64,000 bases of DNA from Roseovarius sp. THAF9. GTDB lineage: Bacteria; Pseudomonadota; Alphaproteobacteria; Rhodobacterales; Rhodobacteraceae. The stretch is from contig NZ_CP045404.1 of NCBI RefSeq assembly GCF_009363715.1, positions 1,456,001 through 1,520,000 on the forward strand, read 5' to 3'. The notes below the pieces were generated by a model. That model made no database searches and was not told the DNA's origin. It was given only the letters and a program-made list of their open reading frames with translations. How positions within the stretch are numbered: the stretch's first letter is position 1; every line of letters starts with the position of its first letter. A program made the position numbers and the translations under genes. Positions 1-8,926 of this stretch are shown here, piece after piece.

Positions 1-1153
1 CCGCAGCGCGGCGCGCAATGCGTTGCGCGAGGCCGAGGCGAAGCTGGCCGAGATACGCGCCGAGGAAGAGTTCCTGCGCCACGCGGTCGAAGAATTGGAC
101 ACGCTGTCGCCCCAGCCGGGCGAGGAGGCGGAGCTGGACACGCGCCGCCGCCTGATGCAGCAGTCCGAACGGATCCGCGAGGACATCGCCAAGGCGCAGG
201 CCGCCCTGCGCGACGGGGCCGAGGGGCAGGCGCAGGACGCGCTGCGCTGGCTGGAAGGGGCTGCCGACAAGGCCGAGGGCCGGCTTGAAGAGGCGCTGGC
301 CGCCCTTGGACGCGCCATGGTCGAATTGGACGAGGCCGCAAGCGGCGTCGAGGCGTGTTTGGAAGCGCTGACCTTCAACCCGCTGGAATTGGAGGAAACC
401 GAGGAGCGTCTGTTCGCGATCCGGGCGTTGGCGCGCAAGCACGGCGTGCCGCCCGATGACCTGGCAAGCTTTGCGGAAGGCGTGCGCGAACAGGTGGCGA
501 CCTTGGAACAAGGCGATGCGGACCTCAAGGCGTTGCAGGCAGCGGTCACCGAGGCCGACGCGGCCTATGCCGACGCCGCCGGGGCGCTGAGTGACGCTCG
601 TATCATGGCGGCGGGCAAGCTGGACAAGGCCGTAATGGCCGAACTGGCGCCGCTGAAGATGGATCGCGCGGTCTTTGCCACGCAAGTGACTCAAGCCGAT
701 CTGGGCGAGACCGGGCAGGACGCGGTGACCTTTACCGTGGCCACCAATCCCGGCGCGCCAGCGGGCCCCCTCGGCAAGATCGCCTCGGGCGGGGAGTTGA
801 GCAGGTTCCTCTTGGCACTCAAGGTCTGCCTGACCGGCGAGCAAAGCGGGCTCACGCTCATATTCGACGAGATCGACCGGGGCGTTGGCGGGGCCACCGC
901 CGATGCGGTGGGCCGGCGTTTGGCCGGGCTTGCCTCGGTCAACCAGGTGCTGGTGGTCACCCATTCGCCGCAGGTGGCGGCGAGAGGCGCGCATCACTGG
1001 CGCGTCGAAAAGCGCGTCACAAAGGGACAGACTCTCTCGACGGTCACCGCGCTGGATCCCAGCGCCCGCACCGACGAGATCGCACGAATGCTCTCGGGCG
1101 AGACCATCACCGAAGAGGCCCGCGCCGCCGCCGAGGCGCTGATGGCGGGCTGA
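1..1153 (+). CDS. recN: DNA repair protein RecN, C-terminal part (cut by window edge)
   Basis: This is the last ~384 residues of an SMC-like ATPase that acts in recombinational repair of double-strand breaks; the N-terminal Walker A half lies outside the window. A long charged, Ala/Glu-rich stretch is the coiled-coil arm. The C-terminal ATPase half shows the ABC signature SGGELSR, a Walker B segment ending IFDEIDRGVGG, and the H-loop THSPQVAARG. The frame is open from the first base, so no start is visible here. Family assignment is firm from motif order; RecN is usually about 550 residues, so roughly 170 are missing. Confidence 0.95.
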   Translation, partial: RSAARNALREAEAKLAEIRAEEEFLRHAVEELDTLSPQPGEEAELDTRRRLMQQSERIREDIAKAQAALRDGAEGQAQDALRWLEGAADKAEGRLEEALAALGRAMVELDEAASGVEACLEALTFNPLELEETEERLFAIRALARKHGVPPDDLASFAEGVREQVATLEQGDADLKALQAAVTEADAAYADAAGALSDARIMAAGKLDKAVMAELAPLKMDRAVFATQVTQADLGETGQDAVTFTVATNPGAPAGPLGKIASGGELSRFLLALKVCLTGEQSGLTLIFDEIDRGVGGATADAVGRRLAGLASVNQVLVVTHSPQVAARGAHHWRVEKRVTKGQTLSTVTALDPSARTDEIARMLSGETITEEARAAAEALMAG

Positions 1154-1160
1154 CCCCCGA

Positions 1161-1187
1161 CTTTTCCTCTGGCCATAAATATCCCGG
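1161..1187 (-). repeat. Dispersed intergenic motif, copy 1
   Basis: Read on the minus strand this is GGGATATTTATGGCCAG followed by a purine-rich tail ending GAAAAG. It resembles copies at 61643, 21415, 29210 and 55628. It sits just after the recN stop codon. Confidence 0.5.
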
Positions 1188-1193
1188 GGGGAG

Positions 1194-1237
1194 CGGCGAA
1201 ACCGCAGGTTCGCCGTGGGGGGCAGCGCCCCCTCTTT
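1194..1237 (+). terminator. Two stacked hairpins after recN
   Basis: A 7-bp stem (CGGCGAA at 1194-1200 with TTCGCCG at 1209-1215) is followed by GGGGGC-AGC-GCCCCC (1218-1232) and then TCTTT. It lies between two convergent genes and fits a rho-independent terminator for recN. Confidence 0.65.
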
Positions 1238-1260
1238 GAGGCGTCACACGCGCCGCGCTG

Positions 1261-2637
1261 TCAGTTGCGGGGCGGCACGAGTTTGCCGGGGTTCATGATG
1301 TTGTCGGGATCGAGTGCCCGCTTGATCGTGCCCATGAGGCCCCACCCGGGCCCATGCTCGCGCTCCATGTAGCCCAGCTTGCCCACGCCGATGCCATGCT
1401 CGCCCGTCGCGGTGCCGCCCAACGACAGGGCCAGATCGACCAGATGCTCGGAGGCCTTGAGCACACGGGTCTTGTCGGCGGCGTCCGAGGGGTCGAATTG
1501 CAGGATGGCGTGGAAATTGCCGTCGCCCACATGGCCCAGGATCGGGCCCTCGATGCTTTGCGCATCGAGGTGGGCCCTGGTGTCCTCGATGGCGCGGGCA
1601 AGGTTTGAGATAGGCACGCAGATATCGGTGACCAGCGCCTTGGTGCCGGGGCGATGGGCGACGATGGCGTGGTAGGCGGCGTGGCGCATGGCCCAGAGCG
1701 CGCTGCGCTCCTCGGTCTTGCGAGCCCAGTCGAACCCCTTGCCGCCGAACTCCTGCGCCAGGTCGCCGAACATCTGCGCCTGTTCCGCGACGCCTGACTC
1801 CGAGCCGTGGAATTCCAGCAGCAGGTGCGGACAGTCGGGCAGGGCGGCGCCGGAATAGGCGTTCACCGCCGCGACGCTTTGCGTGTCCATCAGCTCGATC
1901 CGGGCAAGTGGCAGGCCCATCTGGACAGAGGCCATGACCGCCTCGACCGCGTCGCTGACATGATCGAAGGCGCATACGGCGGCAGAAATAGCCTCTGGCG
2001 TGCCCTGCAGGCGCAGCGTGATCTCGGTGATGAGGCCCAGCGTGCCCTCGGAGCCCACGAACAGCGCCGTCAGGTCGTAGCCCGCCGAGGATTTGCGGGC
2101 ACGGGTGCCGGTGCGGATGACCTCGCCCGTGGCGGTGACCACTTCGAGCCCCAGCACGTTGTCGCGCATGGTGCCATAGCGCACCGCCGTCGTGCCGCTG
2201 GCGCGGGTCGAGGCCATGCCGCCGATCGAGGCGTTGGCGCCGGGATCGACGGGAAAGAACAGGCCCGTGGCGCGCAACTCCTCGTTCAGCGCCTCGCGCG
2301 TCACGCCGGGCTGCACGCGCACGTCCATGTCGCCCTGCGACACCTCGAGGATGCGGTTCATGCGCTGGAAGTCGACGCAGACCCCGCCCGAGAACGCCTG
2401 CGCCTGACCTTCGAGCGAGGTGCCGGTGCCCCAGCCGATGACAGGCACGCCGTGGCGGGCGCAGGCCTGCACGATCTGGCGCACCTCCTCGGTCGTGTCG
2501 GGATAGGCGACCGCGTCGGGCGGGGCGTCCGCGAAATGCGTCTCGCTCCGACCATGCTCTTGCAGATCGGACTTGGACAGGCTGAGCCGTTGCCCTAAAA
2601 CGGGCGATAACTCTGAAATGGCATCAAGAATACCCAT
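1261..2637 (-). CDS. FAD-linked 2-hydroxy acid dehydrogenase (D-lactate dehydrogenase/GlcD type)
   Basis: This 458-residue flavoprotein probably oxidises D-lactate, glycolate or a similar 2-hydroxy acid and passes electrons to cytochrome c or the quinone pool. The N-terminal half is a PCMH-type FAD-binding domain with WGTGTSLEG near residue 70 and the segment DPGANASIGGM. The C-terminal FAD-oxidase domain carries GHVGDGNFH and GEHGIGVGKLGYM, and ends with the family hallmark DPDNIMNPGK. I chose the ATG at 2637 because homologous sequence begins right after it; the frame stays open further upstream but that stretch is arginine-rich and unlike the family. The exact substrate cannot be read from the sequence. 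It converges with recN. Confidence 0.85.
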   Translation of the reverse strand: MGILDAISELSPVLGQRLSLSKSDLQEHGRSETHFADAPPDAVAYPDTTEEVRQIVQACARHGVPVIGWGTGTSLEGQAQAFSGGVCVDFQRMNRILEVSQGDMDVRVQPGVTREALNEELRATGLFFPVDPGANASIGGMASTRASGTTAVRYGTMRDNVLGLEVVTATGEVIRTGTRARKSSAGYDLTALFVGSEGTLGLITEITLRLQGTPEAISAAVCAFDHVSDAVEAVMASVQMGLPLARIELMDTQSVAAVNAYSGAALPDCPHLLLEFHGSESGVAEQAQMFGDLAQEFGGKGFDWARKTEERSALWAMRHAAYHAIVAHRPGTKALVTDICVPISNLARAIEDTRAHLDAQSIEGPILGHVGDGNFHAILQFDPSDAADKTRVLKASEHLVDLALSLGGTATGEHGIGVGKLGYMEREHGPGWGLMGTIKRALDPDNIMNPGKLVPPRN

Positions 2638-2727
2638 GTCGAACCCCTGCACTCCCCTGAGATCGCACCCTAAGCGATGCGGTGCCGACAGGGAAGCGCC
2701 CTGCGTCACCAGGCCGGGGGCAGGCGG

Positions 2728-4437
2728 TTGACCGATACCGAGACAGCGCAGGACGAGGACAACCCGGGCCGATTGCGGCGCGGTTGGCAGCGGATCGACA
2801 CGTTCGGCCGCAACGCGTGGCGGGTGCTGCGCGACAAGGGGCCGAGCCAGTTCCAGTTCTGGCTGATCGCGCTTTGCATCGGCATCGCGGCAGGCTTTGC
2901 GGCGTTGTTTTTCCGCAAGGGAATCAACGCGCTGCAACTGCTGCTTTACGGCTCTGAAGATCCGTCCCTGATGCATAGCTGGGTTTCGACCCTGCCGTGG
3001 TACTGGGTTCTGGTGATCCCTGTGGGCGGCGGGCTGGTCGTGGGGGCGATCCTGCACCGGTTCACGCCCGACGGTCGTGCGCGGTCGGTTGCCGACGTAA
3101 TCGAGGGCGCGGCGCTCAACGAGGGCCGGGTCGAGACGCGGGCCGGTGTGGCCTCGGCGCTGGCATCAATGATCACGCTGGGCACGGGCGGCTCCTCGGG
3201 CCGGGAGGGGCCGGTGGTCCACATGGCCGGCGTCATCTCGACCTGGGTCAGCAACCGCATCAACGCCGACGGGATCACGGGCCGCGACCTTTTGGGCTGT
3301 GCCGTGGCGGCGGCGGTGTCGGCGTCGTTCAACGCGCCCATCGCGGGGGCTCTGTTCGCGCTGGAGGTGGTGCTGCGCCATTTCGCGCTGCACGCCTTTG
3401 CCCCCATCGTGATCGCGTCGGTCGCGGGCACTGTGATCAACCGTCTGGAATTCGGCGACGTGACCGAGTTCGAGTTGCCCATGGCGAGTATGCTGGAATT
3501 CTACGTGGAATTGCCCGCCTTCCTGATCCTGGGGCTGATGTGCGGGGCGGTCGCCGTCGTTCTGATGCGCGGCATTTTCTTTGCCGAGCGGTTCGCGGAC
3601 CGGGTGCAGGCGCGCACAGGGTTGCCGCGCTGGCTGCGGCCCGGTGTGGCCGGGCTGATGCTGGGTGTGCTGGCGATCGGGTTTCCGCATATCATCGGCG
3701 TGGGCTATGAGACGACGTCGAAGGCGTTGACCGGTAAGCTGCTTTGGAATGAGGCGGTGGTGTTCTGCGTCCTCAAGGTCATTGCGGTGGCAATCACGAT
3801 TGGCGGGCGCATGGGCGGCGGGGTTTTCTCGCCCTCGCTGATGGTGGGCGCGCTGACAGGGCTTGCCTTTGGGCTGACGGCGACGGCGCTGTTGCCGCAA
3901 TGGTCGGGGGCGCCGACGCTCTATGCGCTGGCGGGGATGGGCGGGGTCGCCGCGGCGGTGCTGGGCGCGCCCATATCGACCACGCTTATCGTGTTCGAGC
4001 TGACAGGCGACTGGCAGACCGGCCTGGCCGTGATGGTGGCGGTGTCGATGTCCACGGCGTTGTCGTCAAAGCTGGTGCGGCACTCGTTCTTCCTGACGCA
4101 GCTGGATCGGCGGGGTGTCAGGCTGGCGGCGGGGCCGCATGCCTATTTGCTCACCATGTATCGCGTTGCGCGGGTGATGCGGGAAAAGGGGGCAGAGCGC
4201 AGTGCCAGCGAAGAGACGTGCTGGGAGTTGATCGAGGACGGGGTCTATATCGACGCGAATGCGACGCTGGACGTGGCGATGCCGATCTACGAGCGCACGG
4301 GCGTTGCGTTCATCCCTGTGGTGACCCTGACCGGCGAGGAATCCAAGCCCGAATTGCAGGGTGCGCTGTTCCATGTCGATGCGCTGAAGGCCTATAACCG
4401 CGCGTTGACGGCGGTGTCGGCGGAGGAGCATAGTTGA
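2728..4437 (+). CDS. ClC-type chloride channel/transporter
   Basis: This 569-residue integral membrane protein belongs to the ClC family of chloride channels and Cl-/H+ exchangers. Recognisable elements are GREGPVVHM, whose Glu is the gating glutamate, and GGRMGGGVFSPSL, the second anion-pathway motif. About ten hydrophobic helices run from residue ~45 to ~440. The ~120-residue cytoplasmic tail is too short and divergent for me to call CBS domains. The start is a TTG at 2728 preceded by a purine-rich stretch; a longer frame begins at 2677 but adds non-conserved sequence. It is divergent from the FAD dehydrogenase with ~90 bp between starts. Confidence 0.85.
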   Translation: MTDTETAQDEDNPGRLRRGWQRIDTFGRNAWRVLRDKGPSQFQFWLIALCIGIAAGFAALFFRKGINALQLLLYGSEDPSLMHSWVSTLPWYWVLVIPVGGGLVVGAILHRFTPDGRARSVADVIEGAALNEGRVETRAGVASALASMITLGTGGSSGREGPVVHMAGVISTWVSNRINADGITGRDLLGCAVAAAVSASFNAPIAGALFALEVVLRHFALHAFAPIVIASVAGTVINRLEFGDVTEFELPMASMLEFYVELPAFLILGLMCGAVAVVLMRGIFFAERFADRVQARTGLPRWLRPGVAGLMLGVLAIGFPHIIGVGYETTSKALTGKLLWNEAVVFCVLKVIAVAITIGGRMGGGVFSPSLMVGALTGLAFGLTATALLPQWSGAPTLYALAGMGGVAAAVLGAPISTTLIVFELTGDWQTGLAVMVAVSMSTALSSKLVRHSFFLTQLDRRGVRLAAGPHAYLLTMYRVARVMREKGAERSASEETCWELIEDGVYIDANATLDVAMPIYERTGVAFIPVVTLTGEESKPELQGALFHVDALKAYNRALTAVSAEEHS

Positions 4438-4462
4438 TGGAGAGTGCCGGAATTCTAGAAAT

Positions 4463-4500
4463 AAAATTCTGGGCAAGAATTTTTGGAAAATTCTTGGCGC
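4463..4500. terminator. AT-rich palindrome between convergent genes (repeat family, copy 1)
   Basis: AAGAATTTT (4475-4483), TGG, AAAATTCTT (4487-4495) forms a perfect 9-bp hairpin, preceded by a further half unit AAAATTCT and followed by GGCGC. It can end transcription on either strand between the ClC gene and the transglycosylase. The same units recur at 33124-33175. Confidence 0.6.
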
Positions 4501-5739
4501 CTAACGGACCAGTTGCGCCTTCATGCCCGGTTCGGGGAAGCAGGTGGCGGGCTGGCCTGTCGCTTCTTGCCAGCGGCCGATTGAGCGGCGGGTCTTGAAG
4601 CCCGGCAACCCGTCTGCGCCGCCGACGTCGTGGCCCATGCCTTCCAGGCTGCGTTGCATCGCGGCGATGTCGGAGCGGTACATCTTGCCCACAGCCCCCC
4701 AGGGCGCGGTGAAATCACCGACGCCGTACTGGATGCGGTCGCCGACATGGCCCACGTAGAGCGCATAGAGGTCGGACATGTTGTAGTCCTTGAGCACGTA
4801 GAAATTTGGCGTGACCACAAAGGCCGGGCCGTTGCGCCCGGCGGGCATCATCAGGAAGCCTTCGCCGTTTCGTTCGTGATCGGGGAAGGGGCGGCCCGAG
4901 ACGCGGGTGATGCCCATAGCCTCCCATTCGGTGATGGGGCGGCCCTGGTCGGGGCCTTCTAGGGAGCAGGACACGGAGGCCGGCACGCTGACCTCGAACC
5001 CCCAGTCGCGGCCCGCGACCCATCCGTGGCGGGATAGGTAATTCGCGATGGAGGCCAGCGTGTCGGGGACCGAGCCCCATATGTCAGCGCGCCCGTCACC
5101 ATCGCCATCGGTGGCGTATTGCAGGAAGCTGGAGGGCATGAATTGCGGCTGGCCGAGCGCCCCGGCCCAGGAGCTGCGCAGGGGGCCGCTTGTGTGGCCG
5201 GCCTCGGCGATTTGCAGGGCGGCAATCAGTTCCTCGCGGAAGTAGCGCGCGCGGGTGGCCATGAAGCCCTTGGTGCCCAGTACCTCGAACACGTTGTGGG
5301 GGATCTTGGCGCGGCCATAGGCGCTTTCGCGGCCCCAGATGCCCAGCAGGATGCGACTGGGCACGCCGGTCTGCTGTTCGATGCGGGCGAGGGTGGAGGC
5401 GTGGCGGCTGGCCAGTTGGCGGCCGATGGAGGCGTCGCCCGAGACGCCACGGAAATACCGGCCCGGCGCGCCGAACTCGGACTGGGTCTGGCGCTTGGGT
5501 GTGGTGGCTTTCGATCCCGGCGGGACAAGGTCGGGCAGGTCCCAGTTGAGGCGGACGCCGCCCATCGCCCGCTCGAACGTGGCGCGGGAGACGCCTTTGG
5601 CCCGGGCGGCGGGCCAGACGTCTTTTTGTAGCCAAGACTGGAATTGGCGCTCGATGGCGGCGCGGTCCTGTGCGAGGGCGGGCAGGGCGACGGCGAGGGC
5701 GCAGAGCAAGGCGAGGCGGGAGAGGAGGCGGCGGATCAT
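4501..5739 (-). CDS. Lytic murein transglycosylase (MltB family, GH103)
   Basis: This 412-residue exported enzyme cleaves peptidoglycan with formation of 1,6-anhydro-MurNAc. Residues 1-25 form a signal peptide ending ALPALAQ. The catalytic domain has GIWGRESAYG, where the Glu is the catalytic acid, and the family segments GALGQPQFMPSSF and YATDGDGDGRADIW. The last ~60 residues look like a peptidoglycan-binding repeat (MQRSLEGMGHDVGGADG). The start at 5739 has AAGGA about 8 bases upstream, lying inside the 3' end of the preceding small gene; only 4 bp separate the two, so they are probably co-transcribed. Confidence 0.9.
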   Translation of the reverse strand: MIRRLLSRLALLCALAVALPALAQDRAAIERQFQSWLQKDVWPAARAKGVSRATFERAMGGVRLNWDLPDLVPPGSKATTPKRQTQSEFGAPGRYFRGVSGDASIGRQLASRHASTLARIEQQTGVPSRILLGIWGRESAYGRAKIPHNVFEVLGTKGFMATRARYFREELIAALQIAEAGHTSGPLRSSWAGALGQPQFMPSSFLQYATDGDGDGRADIWGSVPDTLASIANYLSRHGWVAGRDWGFEVSVPASVSCSLEGPDQGRPITEWEAMGITRVSGRPFPDHERNGEGFLMMPAGRNGPAFVVTPNFYVLKDYNMSDLYALYVGHVGDRIQYGVGDFTAPWGAVGKMYRSDIAAMQRSLEGMGHDVGGADGLPGFKTRRSIGRWQEATGQPATCFPEPGMKAQLVR

Positions 5740-5743
5740 GCGG

Positions 5744-6007
5744 TCATCCTTCGTCGAAACGGGTGAGACAGTCGGTGAGCCGTTCAACTGCGGCCTCGTA
5801 CCGGGCGATCTGGTCCTCGGAGAGGTTCTCGGAGTCCTCCATCAGGAGGCCGCGGCCTTCGGTGACAGGCGTGGCGGAGCGCAGGGCGCAGGCGCGGTCG
5901 GGGCAGGCGCAGGTGGCGGCTGCGGCTTCTTCGGCGGCGTCAACGCGCGAAGTATCTGGCTGGCAGGCGGCGAGGAAGGTGAGGCAGAGCGCGAACGTGT
6001 ATCGCAT
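5744..6007 (-). CDS. Small cysteine-containing lipoprotein, unknown function
   Basis: This is an 87-residue protein with a lipoprotein signal peptide: a hydrophobic core followed by the lipobox LAAC at residues 12-15. The mature part has a short cysteine cluster (CACPDRAC) and an acidic C-terminal helix with one more Cys. I do not recognise a family. It sits 4 bp before the transglycosylase in the same direction, so a cell-envelope role is plausible but not shown. Confidence 0.6.
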   Translation of the reverse strand: MRYTFALCLTFLAACQPDTSRVDAAEEAAAATCACPDRACALRSATPVTEGRGLLMEDSENLSEDQIARYEAAVERLTDCLTRFDEG

Positions 6008-6019
6008 AACTGAGACCTC

Positions 6020-6448
6020 TCAGGAGGGATCGGACCCGAACCGGGTCAAACAAGTTTCCTTATCACTTTGGTACAGGGGTGTGTGCGATACAAGCGACGG
6101 CACCTCGATGCTGCCGAATGCGCTCAGGTAGGCTTGCGCATACCTTTCCATGTCGTCAAGGCGTTGAGCGGCCTTGGTCAGCGGCCTGTAAAAGTCCGGG
6201 TCGTCGATCCAGTCGAATTCCGTACCATGCGTCCGGTCGCGACCATGCAACGGGTTGGAACGCATAATCTGGCGGTAGATCCGAACCGCGTGCAGAAAGC
6301 CGTGACAGCGCGCTGTCACGAAATCGGGTTCAGATGGAAGCGTTTCCGAAATGGGAAGAAACAACTGTTCCTGATCCAAAGCCTTGCCCGGTGCCGGGGG
6401 TAAAGCCGCGATTGCGGAGGTGCTCAGCACCACGGCGAAACCTTTCAC
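6020..6448 (-). CDS. Hypothetical exported protein
   Basis: This is a 142-residue protein with a short hydrophobic N-terminus (FAVVLSTSAIAALPPA) that may be a signal peptide. The rest is soluble, with two widely spaced Cys and many aromatic residues. No family is recognised. The start is GTG at 6448, three bases after the cobS stop, with its GGGG ribosome-binding sequence inside the end of cobS. Tight spacing suggests a transcript with cobS. In related genomes I would expect cobT in this region, so its position after cobS is notable. Confidence 0.55.
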   Translation of the reverse strand: MKGFAVVLSTSAIAALPPAPGKALDQEQLFLPISETLPSEPDFVTARCHGFLHAVRIYRQIMRSNPLHGRDRTHGTEFDWIDDPDFYRPLTKAAQRLDDMERYAQAYLSAFGSIEVPSLVSHTPLYQSDKETCLTRFGSDPS

Positions 6449-6451
6449 GGA

Positions 6452-7438
6452 TCACCCCAGGCTGACGCTTGCCGCGCTTTCGGGCAGCTCCTCGTCGAAA
6501 CAGCGCTGGTAGAACTCGGCCACAGTCTGACGCTCCAGCTCGTCGCATTTGTTGAGGAACGTGAGGCGGAAAGCGTAGCCCACGTCGCGGAAGATGCGGC
6601 TGTTCTCGGCCCAGTTGATGACGGTCCGGGGGCTCATGACGGTCGACAGATCGCCGTTCATGAACGCGGTACGGGTGAGGTCGGCGACGGTGACCATCTG
6701 GCTGATGGTCTTGCGCCCGGCCTCGGTGTTCATCTGGGGCGTCTTGGAGATGACGATGGCGGTCTCGGCGTCGTGGCTGAGGTAGTTCAGCGTGGCGACG
6801 AGCGACCAGCGGTCCATCTGCGCCTGGTTGATTTGCTGCACGCCGTGATAGAGCCCGGTCGTGTCGCCGAGCCCCACGGTGTTGGCCGTGGCGAAGAGGC
6901 GGAAGCAGGGGTGGGGCGTGATGATCTCGTTCTGGTCAAGCAGCGTGAGCTTGCCGTCATGTTCCAGCACGCGCTGGATGACGAACATCACGTCGGCGCG
7001 GCCCGCATCGTATTCGTCGAACACGATGGCGACGGGGTTGCGCAGTGCCCAGGGCAGGATGCCCTCGTGGAACTCGGTGACCTGCACGCCTTCGCGCAGC
7101 TTGATCGCGTCCTTGCCGATCAGGTCGATCCGGCTGATGTGGCTGTCGAGGTTGACGCGCACGGCGGGCCAGTTGAGGCGGGCGGCGACCTGTTCGATAT
7201 GGGTCGACTTGCCGGTGCCGTGATAGCCCTGCACCATGACGCGGCGGTTGTGGGAAAAGCCCGCGAGGATCGCCAGCGTCGTGTCCGGGTCGAACTTGTA
7301 GGTCGAATCGATATCCGGCACGCGTTCGCTTTTGTCAGCGAAGCCCTTGATGACCATGTCGGTGTCGATCCCGAAAACATCGCGGACCGAAAGCTCCTCG
7401 GTCGGTTTCATGTCGTGATCCATGTTCCCGTCGGCCAT
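6452..7438 (-). CDS. cobS: Aerobic cobaltochelatase subunit CobS
   Basis: This 328-residue AAA+ ATPase works with CobT and CobN to insert cobalt into hydrogenobyrinic acid a,c-diamide in the aerobic cobalamin pathway. Walker A is GYHGTGKST near residue 71, Walker B is IVFDEYDAG, and sensor 1 lies in [10 protein letters not shown]. Length matches the family (about 330). The gene normally sits next to cobT; here two small exported proteins follow instead, and no cobT or cobN is in the window. The start at 7438 faces the ECF sigma gene across a 142-bp divergent region. Confidence 0.93.
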   Translation of the reverse strand: MADGNMDHDMKPTEELSVRDVFGIDTDMVIKGFADKSERVPDIDSTYKFDPDTTLAILAGFSHNRRVMVQGYHGTGKSTHIEQVAARLNWPAVRVNLDSHISRIDLIGKDAIKLREGVQVTEFHEGILPWALRNPVAIVFDEYDAGRADVMFVIQRVLEHDGKLTLLDQNEIITPHPCFRLFATANTVGLGDTTGLYHGVQQINQAQMDRWSLVATLNYLSHDAETAIVISKTPQMNTEAGRKTISQMVTVADLTRTAFMNGDLSTVMSPRTVINWAENSRIFRDVGYAFRLTFLNKCDELERQTVAEFYQRCFDEELPESAASVSLG

Positions 7439-7526
7439 CTGCCTTGTCCTTCAATCGTCGCTTTTTTCGTTCGCCCTTCCGTGCAACATATCGCCGGGAA
7501 GGGCAAGGGAAAGGGAAAGAATTACT

Positions 7527-7543
7527 GGCACTCGCCAAGTGCC
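7527..7543. promoter_or_regulatory. Inverted repeat in the divergent cobS/sigma region
   Basis: GGCACT (7527-7532), 5-base spacer, AGTGCC (7538-7543) is a perfect short inverted repeat 38 bp before the sigma factor start. It could be an operator. No promoter elements of convincing quality were seen beside it. Confidence 0.3.
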
Positions 7544-7580
7544 TGCCCTAGGTTCCGATTTCGAAAGGAATGCGCGTTCC

Positions 7581-8129
7581 ATGAAAGACCTCGACGCTAT
7601 CGAACACATGATCGGTCGATGCGCCCTGAACGACAGGGCCGCGTTTTCCGAACTTTATTCCGCGACTTCGGCGAAACTATTCGGTGTGATCCTGCGTGTG
7701 TTGGGTAACCGGGCCGAGGCCGAGGAAGTGTTGCAAGAGGTCTATGTGAAGATCTGGCGCAATGCCGACCGGTACAGCACGGGCGGGTTCAGCCCCATGA
7801 CGTGGCTGATCACGATCGCGCGGAACGCAGCCATCGACATGCTGCGCAAGCGCAAGGGGGTGGGCGAGCAGATGCCGGAAGGACTGGCTGAAGCGATGCC
7901 CGATGCCGCACCGGGGCCGGAGGCGCAAGCCGTGCAGGCCTCGGAGCGGGAAAAGTTGGACGGGTGCTTCGACGAGTTGGAAGCCGACCGCGCACAGGCC
8001 GTGCGCGGGGCTTACCTTGACGGAGAGACCTATGCGGATCTGGCGGCGCGGTTTGACGTGCCGCTGAACACGATGCGAACCTGGCTGCGCCGCAGCCTGT
8101 TGAAACTCAGGGAGTGCCTGTCGCGATGA
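7581..8129 (+). CDS. ECF RNA polymerase sigma factor (SigK/RpoE-like)
   Basis: This 182-residue sigma-70 family protein contains only regions 2 and 4, as ECF sigma factors do. Region 2 spans residues ~20-95 (AEEVLQEVYVKIWRNADRY, then MTWLITIARNAAIDMLRKRK). Region 4 is at ~125-180 (YADLAARFDVPLNTMRTWLRRSLLKLRE). The ATG at 7581 has AAAGGA upstream; the frame is open further 5' but without conserved sequence. The stop overlaps the anti-sigma start (ATGA at 8126), so the two are translationally coupled. The pair followed by a fasciclin gene resembles the mycobacterial SigK-RskA-MPT70 arrangement. Confidence 0.9.
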   Translation: MKDLDAIEHMIGRCALNDRAAFSELYSATSAKLFGVILRVLGNRAEAEEVLQEVYVKIWRNADRYSTGGFSPMTWLITIARNAAIDMLRKRKGVGEQMPEGLAEAMPDAAPGPEAQAVQASEREKLDGCFDELEADRAQAVRGAYLDGETYADLAARFDVPLNTMRTWLRRSLLKLRECLSR

Positions 8130-8821
8130 GCGAGGTGCCGGAAAAAGACGACGACATGGTCCTGGCGGGTGAATACGCGCTGGGATTGCTGTCGGCCGAG
8201 GAGGCCGCGGCCTTCGAGGCGCGTCTTGGCGCCGAGCCCGAATTGCGCGCGCTGTACGTCCAATGGGCCGAGGATTTCGCCGTTCTGGCGGACGAGATCC
8301 CGGAAGAGACCCCTCCGGCTCGGGTCAAGGCGGCGCTGGACGCGCGTCTTTTCGCGGACGAGCGCCCGGCGCGGCGAGGGTTGTTCGAGCGGTTCGGACT
8401 GACCGGACTGGCGGCGGCGGCGCTGGTTGTGGCGCTGTTCTTCGTGGTGGACCTGCCGGGGACTGGCGTGCAGCCGCCCGAGAACCCGGTTTATCACGCC
8501 GATTTGCGGGCCGAGGGTGAGGAAGAGATCATCCTGGCGGCGGGCTATGACGCGACCACGCAGGAAATGTATGTCGAGCGGCGCGGGATGCAGGACCGGC
8601 CTGACCGCGATATCGAGATGTGGCTGATCGCCGGAGATAACCCGCCGGTGTCGCTGGGCGTGCTGCCGGAAAACGAGCGGCTACGCTTGCCAATGACGCA
8701 AGAGCAGATCGCGGTGTTGCAAGGCGCGACGCTGGCGATTTCGGACGAACCCGAGGGTGGCTCGCCCACCGGGGCGCCCACCGGCGACATCCTGGCCACT
8801 GGCCCGCTCGAAGACGTCTGA
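8126..8821 (+). CDS. Anti-sigma factor, RskA/anti-sigma-K family
   Basis: This 231-residue membrane protein is expected to hold the preceding sigma factor inactive. The N-terminal part contains GEYALGLLSAEEAAAFE, typical of the zinc-less anti-sigma domain in RskA-like proteins. One transmembrane helix lies around residues 92-112 (LAAAALVVALFFVVDLPG). The C-terminal periplasmic RskA-type domain shows EMYVERRG and MWLIAGDNPPVSLGVLP. The ATG overlaps the sigma stop by 4 bases; an in-frame GTG lies 12 bases upstream. The signal it senses cannot be read from the sequence. Confidence 0.87.
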   Translation: MSEVPEKDDDMVLAGEYALGLLSAEEAAAFEARLGAEPELRALYVQWAEDFAVLADEIPEETPPARVKAALDARLFADERPARRGLFERFGLTGLAAAALVVALFFVVDLPGTGVQPPENPVYHADLRAEGEEEIILAAGYDATTQEMYVERRGMQDRPDRDIEMWLIAGDNPPVSLGVLPENERLRLPMTQEQIAVLQGATLAISDEPEGGSPTGAPTGDILATGPLEDV

Positions 8822-8926
8822 AAAATTTCTCGAAACAGCTGAAACTTTCGGCGCGCACCTCCCGTGGCTGCGTAGGAGTTGGGCAACAAGGCCCGGCTTT
8901 TGTGCATTACCTTAGGGAGTAGAGAT

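Noticed and set aside
2677..2727. Upstream extension of the ClC gene to an ATG at 2677
   Set aside because: The added 17 residues are not family-like and overlap the likely promoter of the divergent gene; TTG at 2728 has better context.
6773..7708. Plus-strand open frame opposite cobS running into the sigma gene
   Set aside because: Composition typical of a shadow frame; the true genes on both sides have motifs and start sites.
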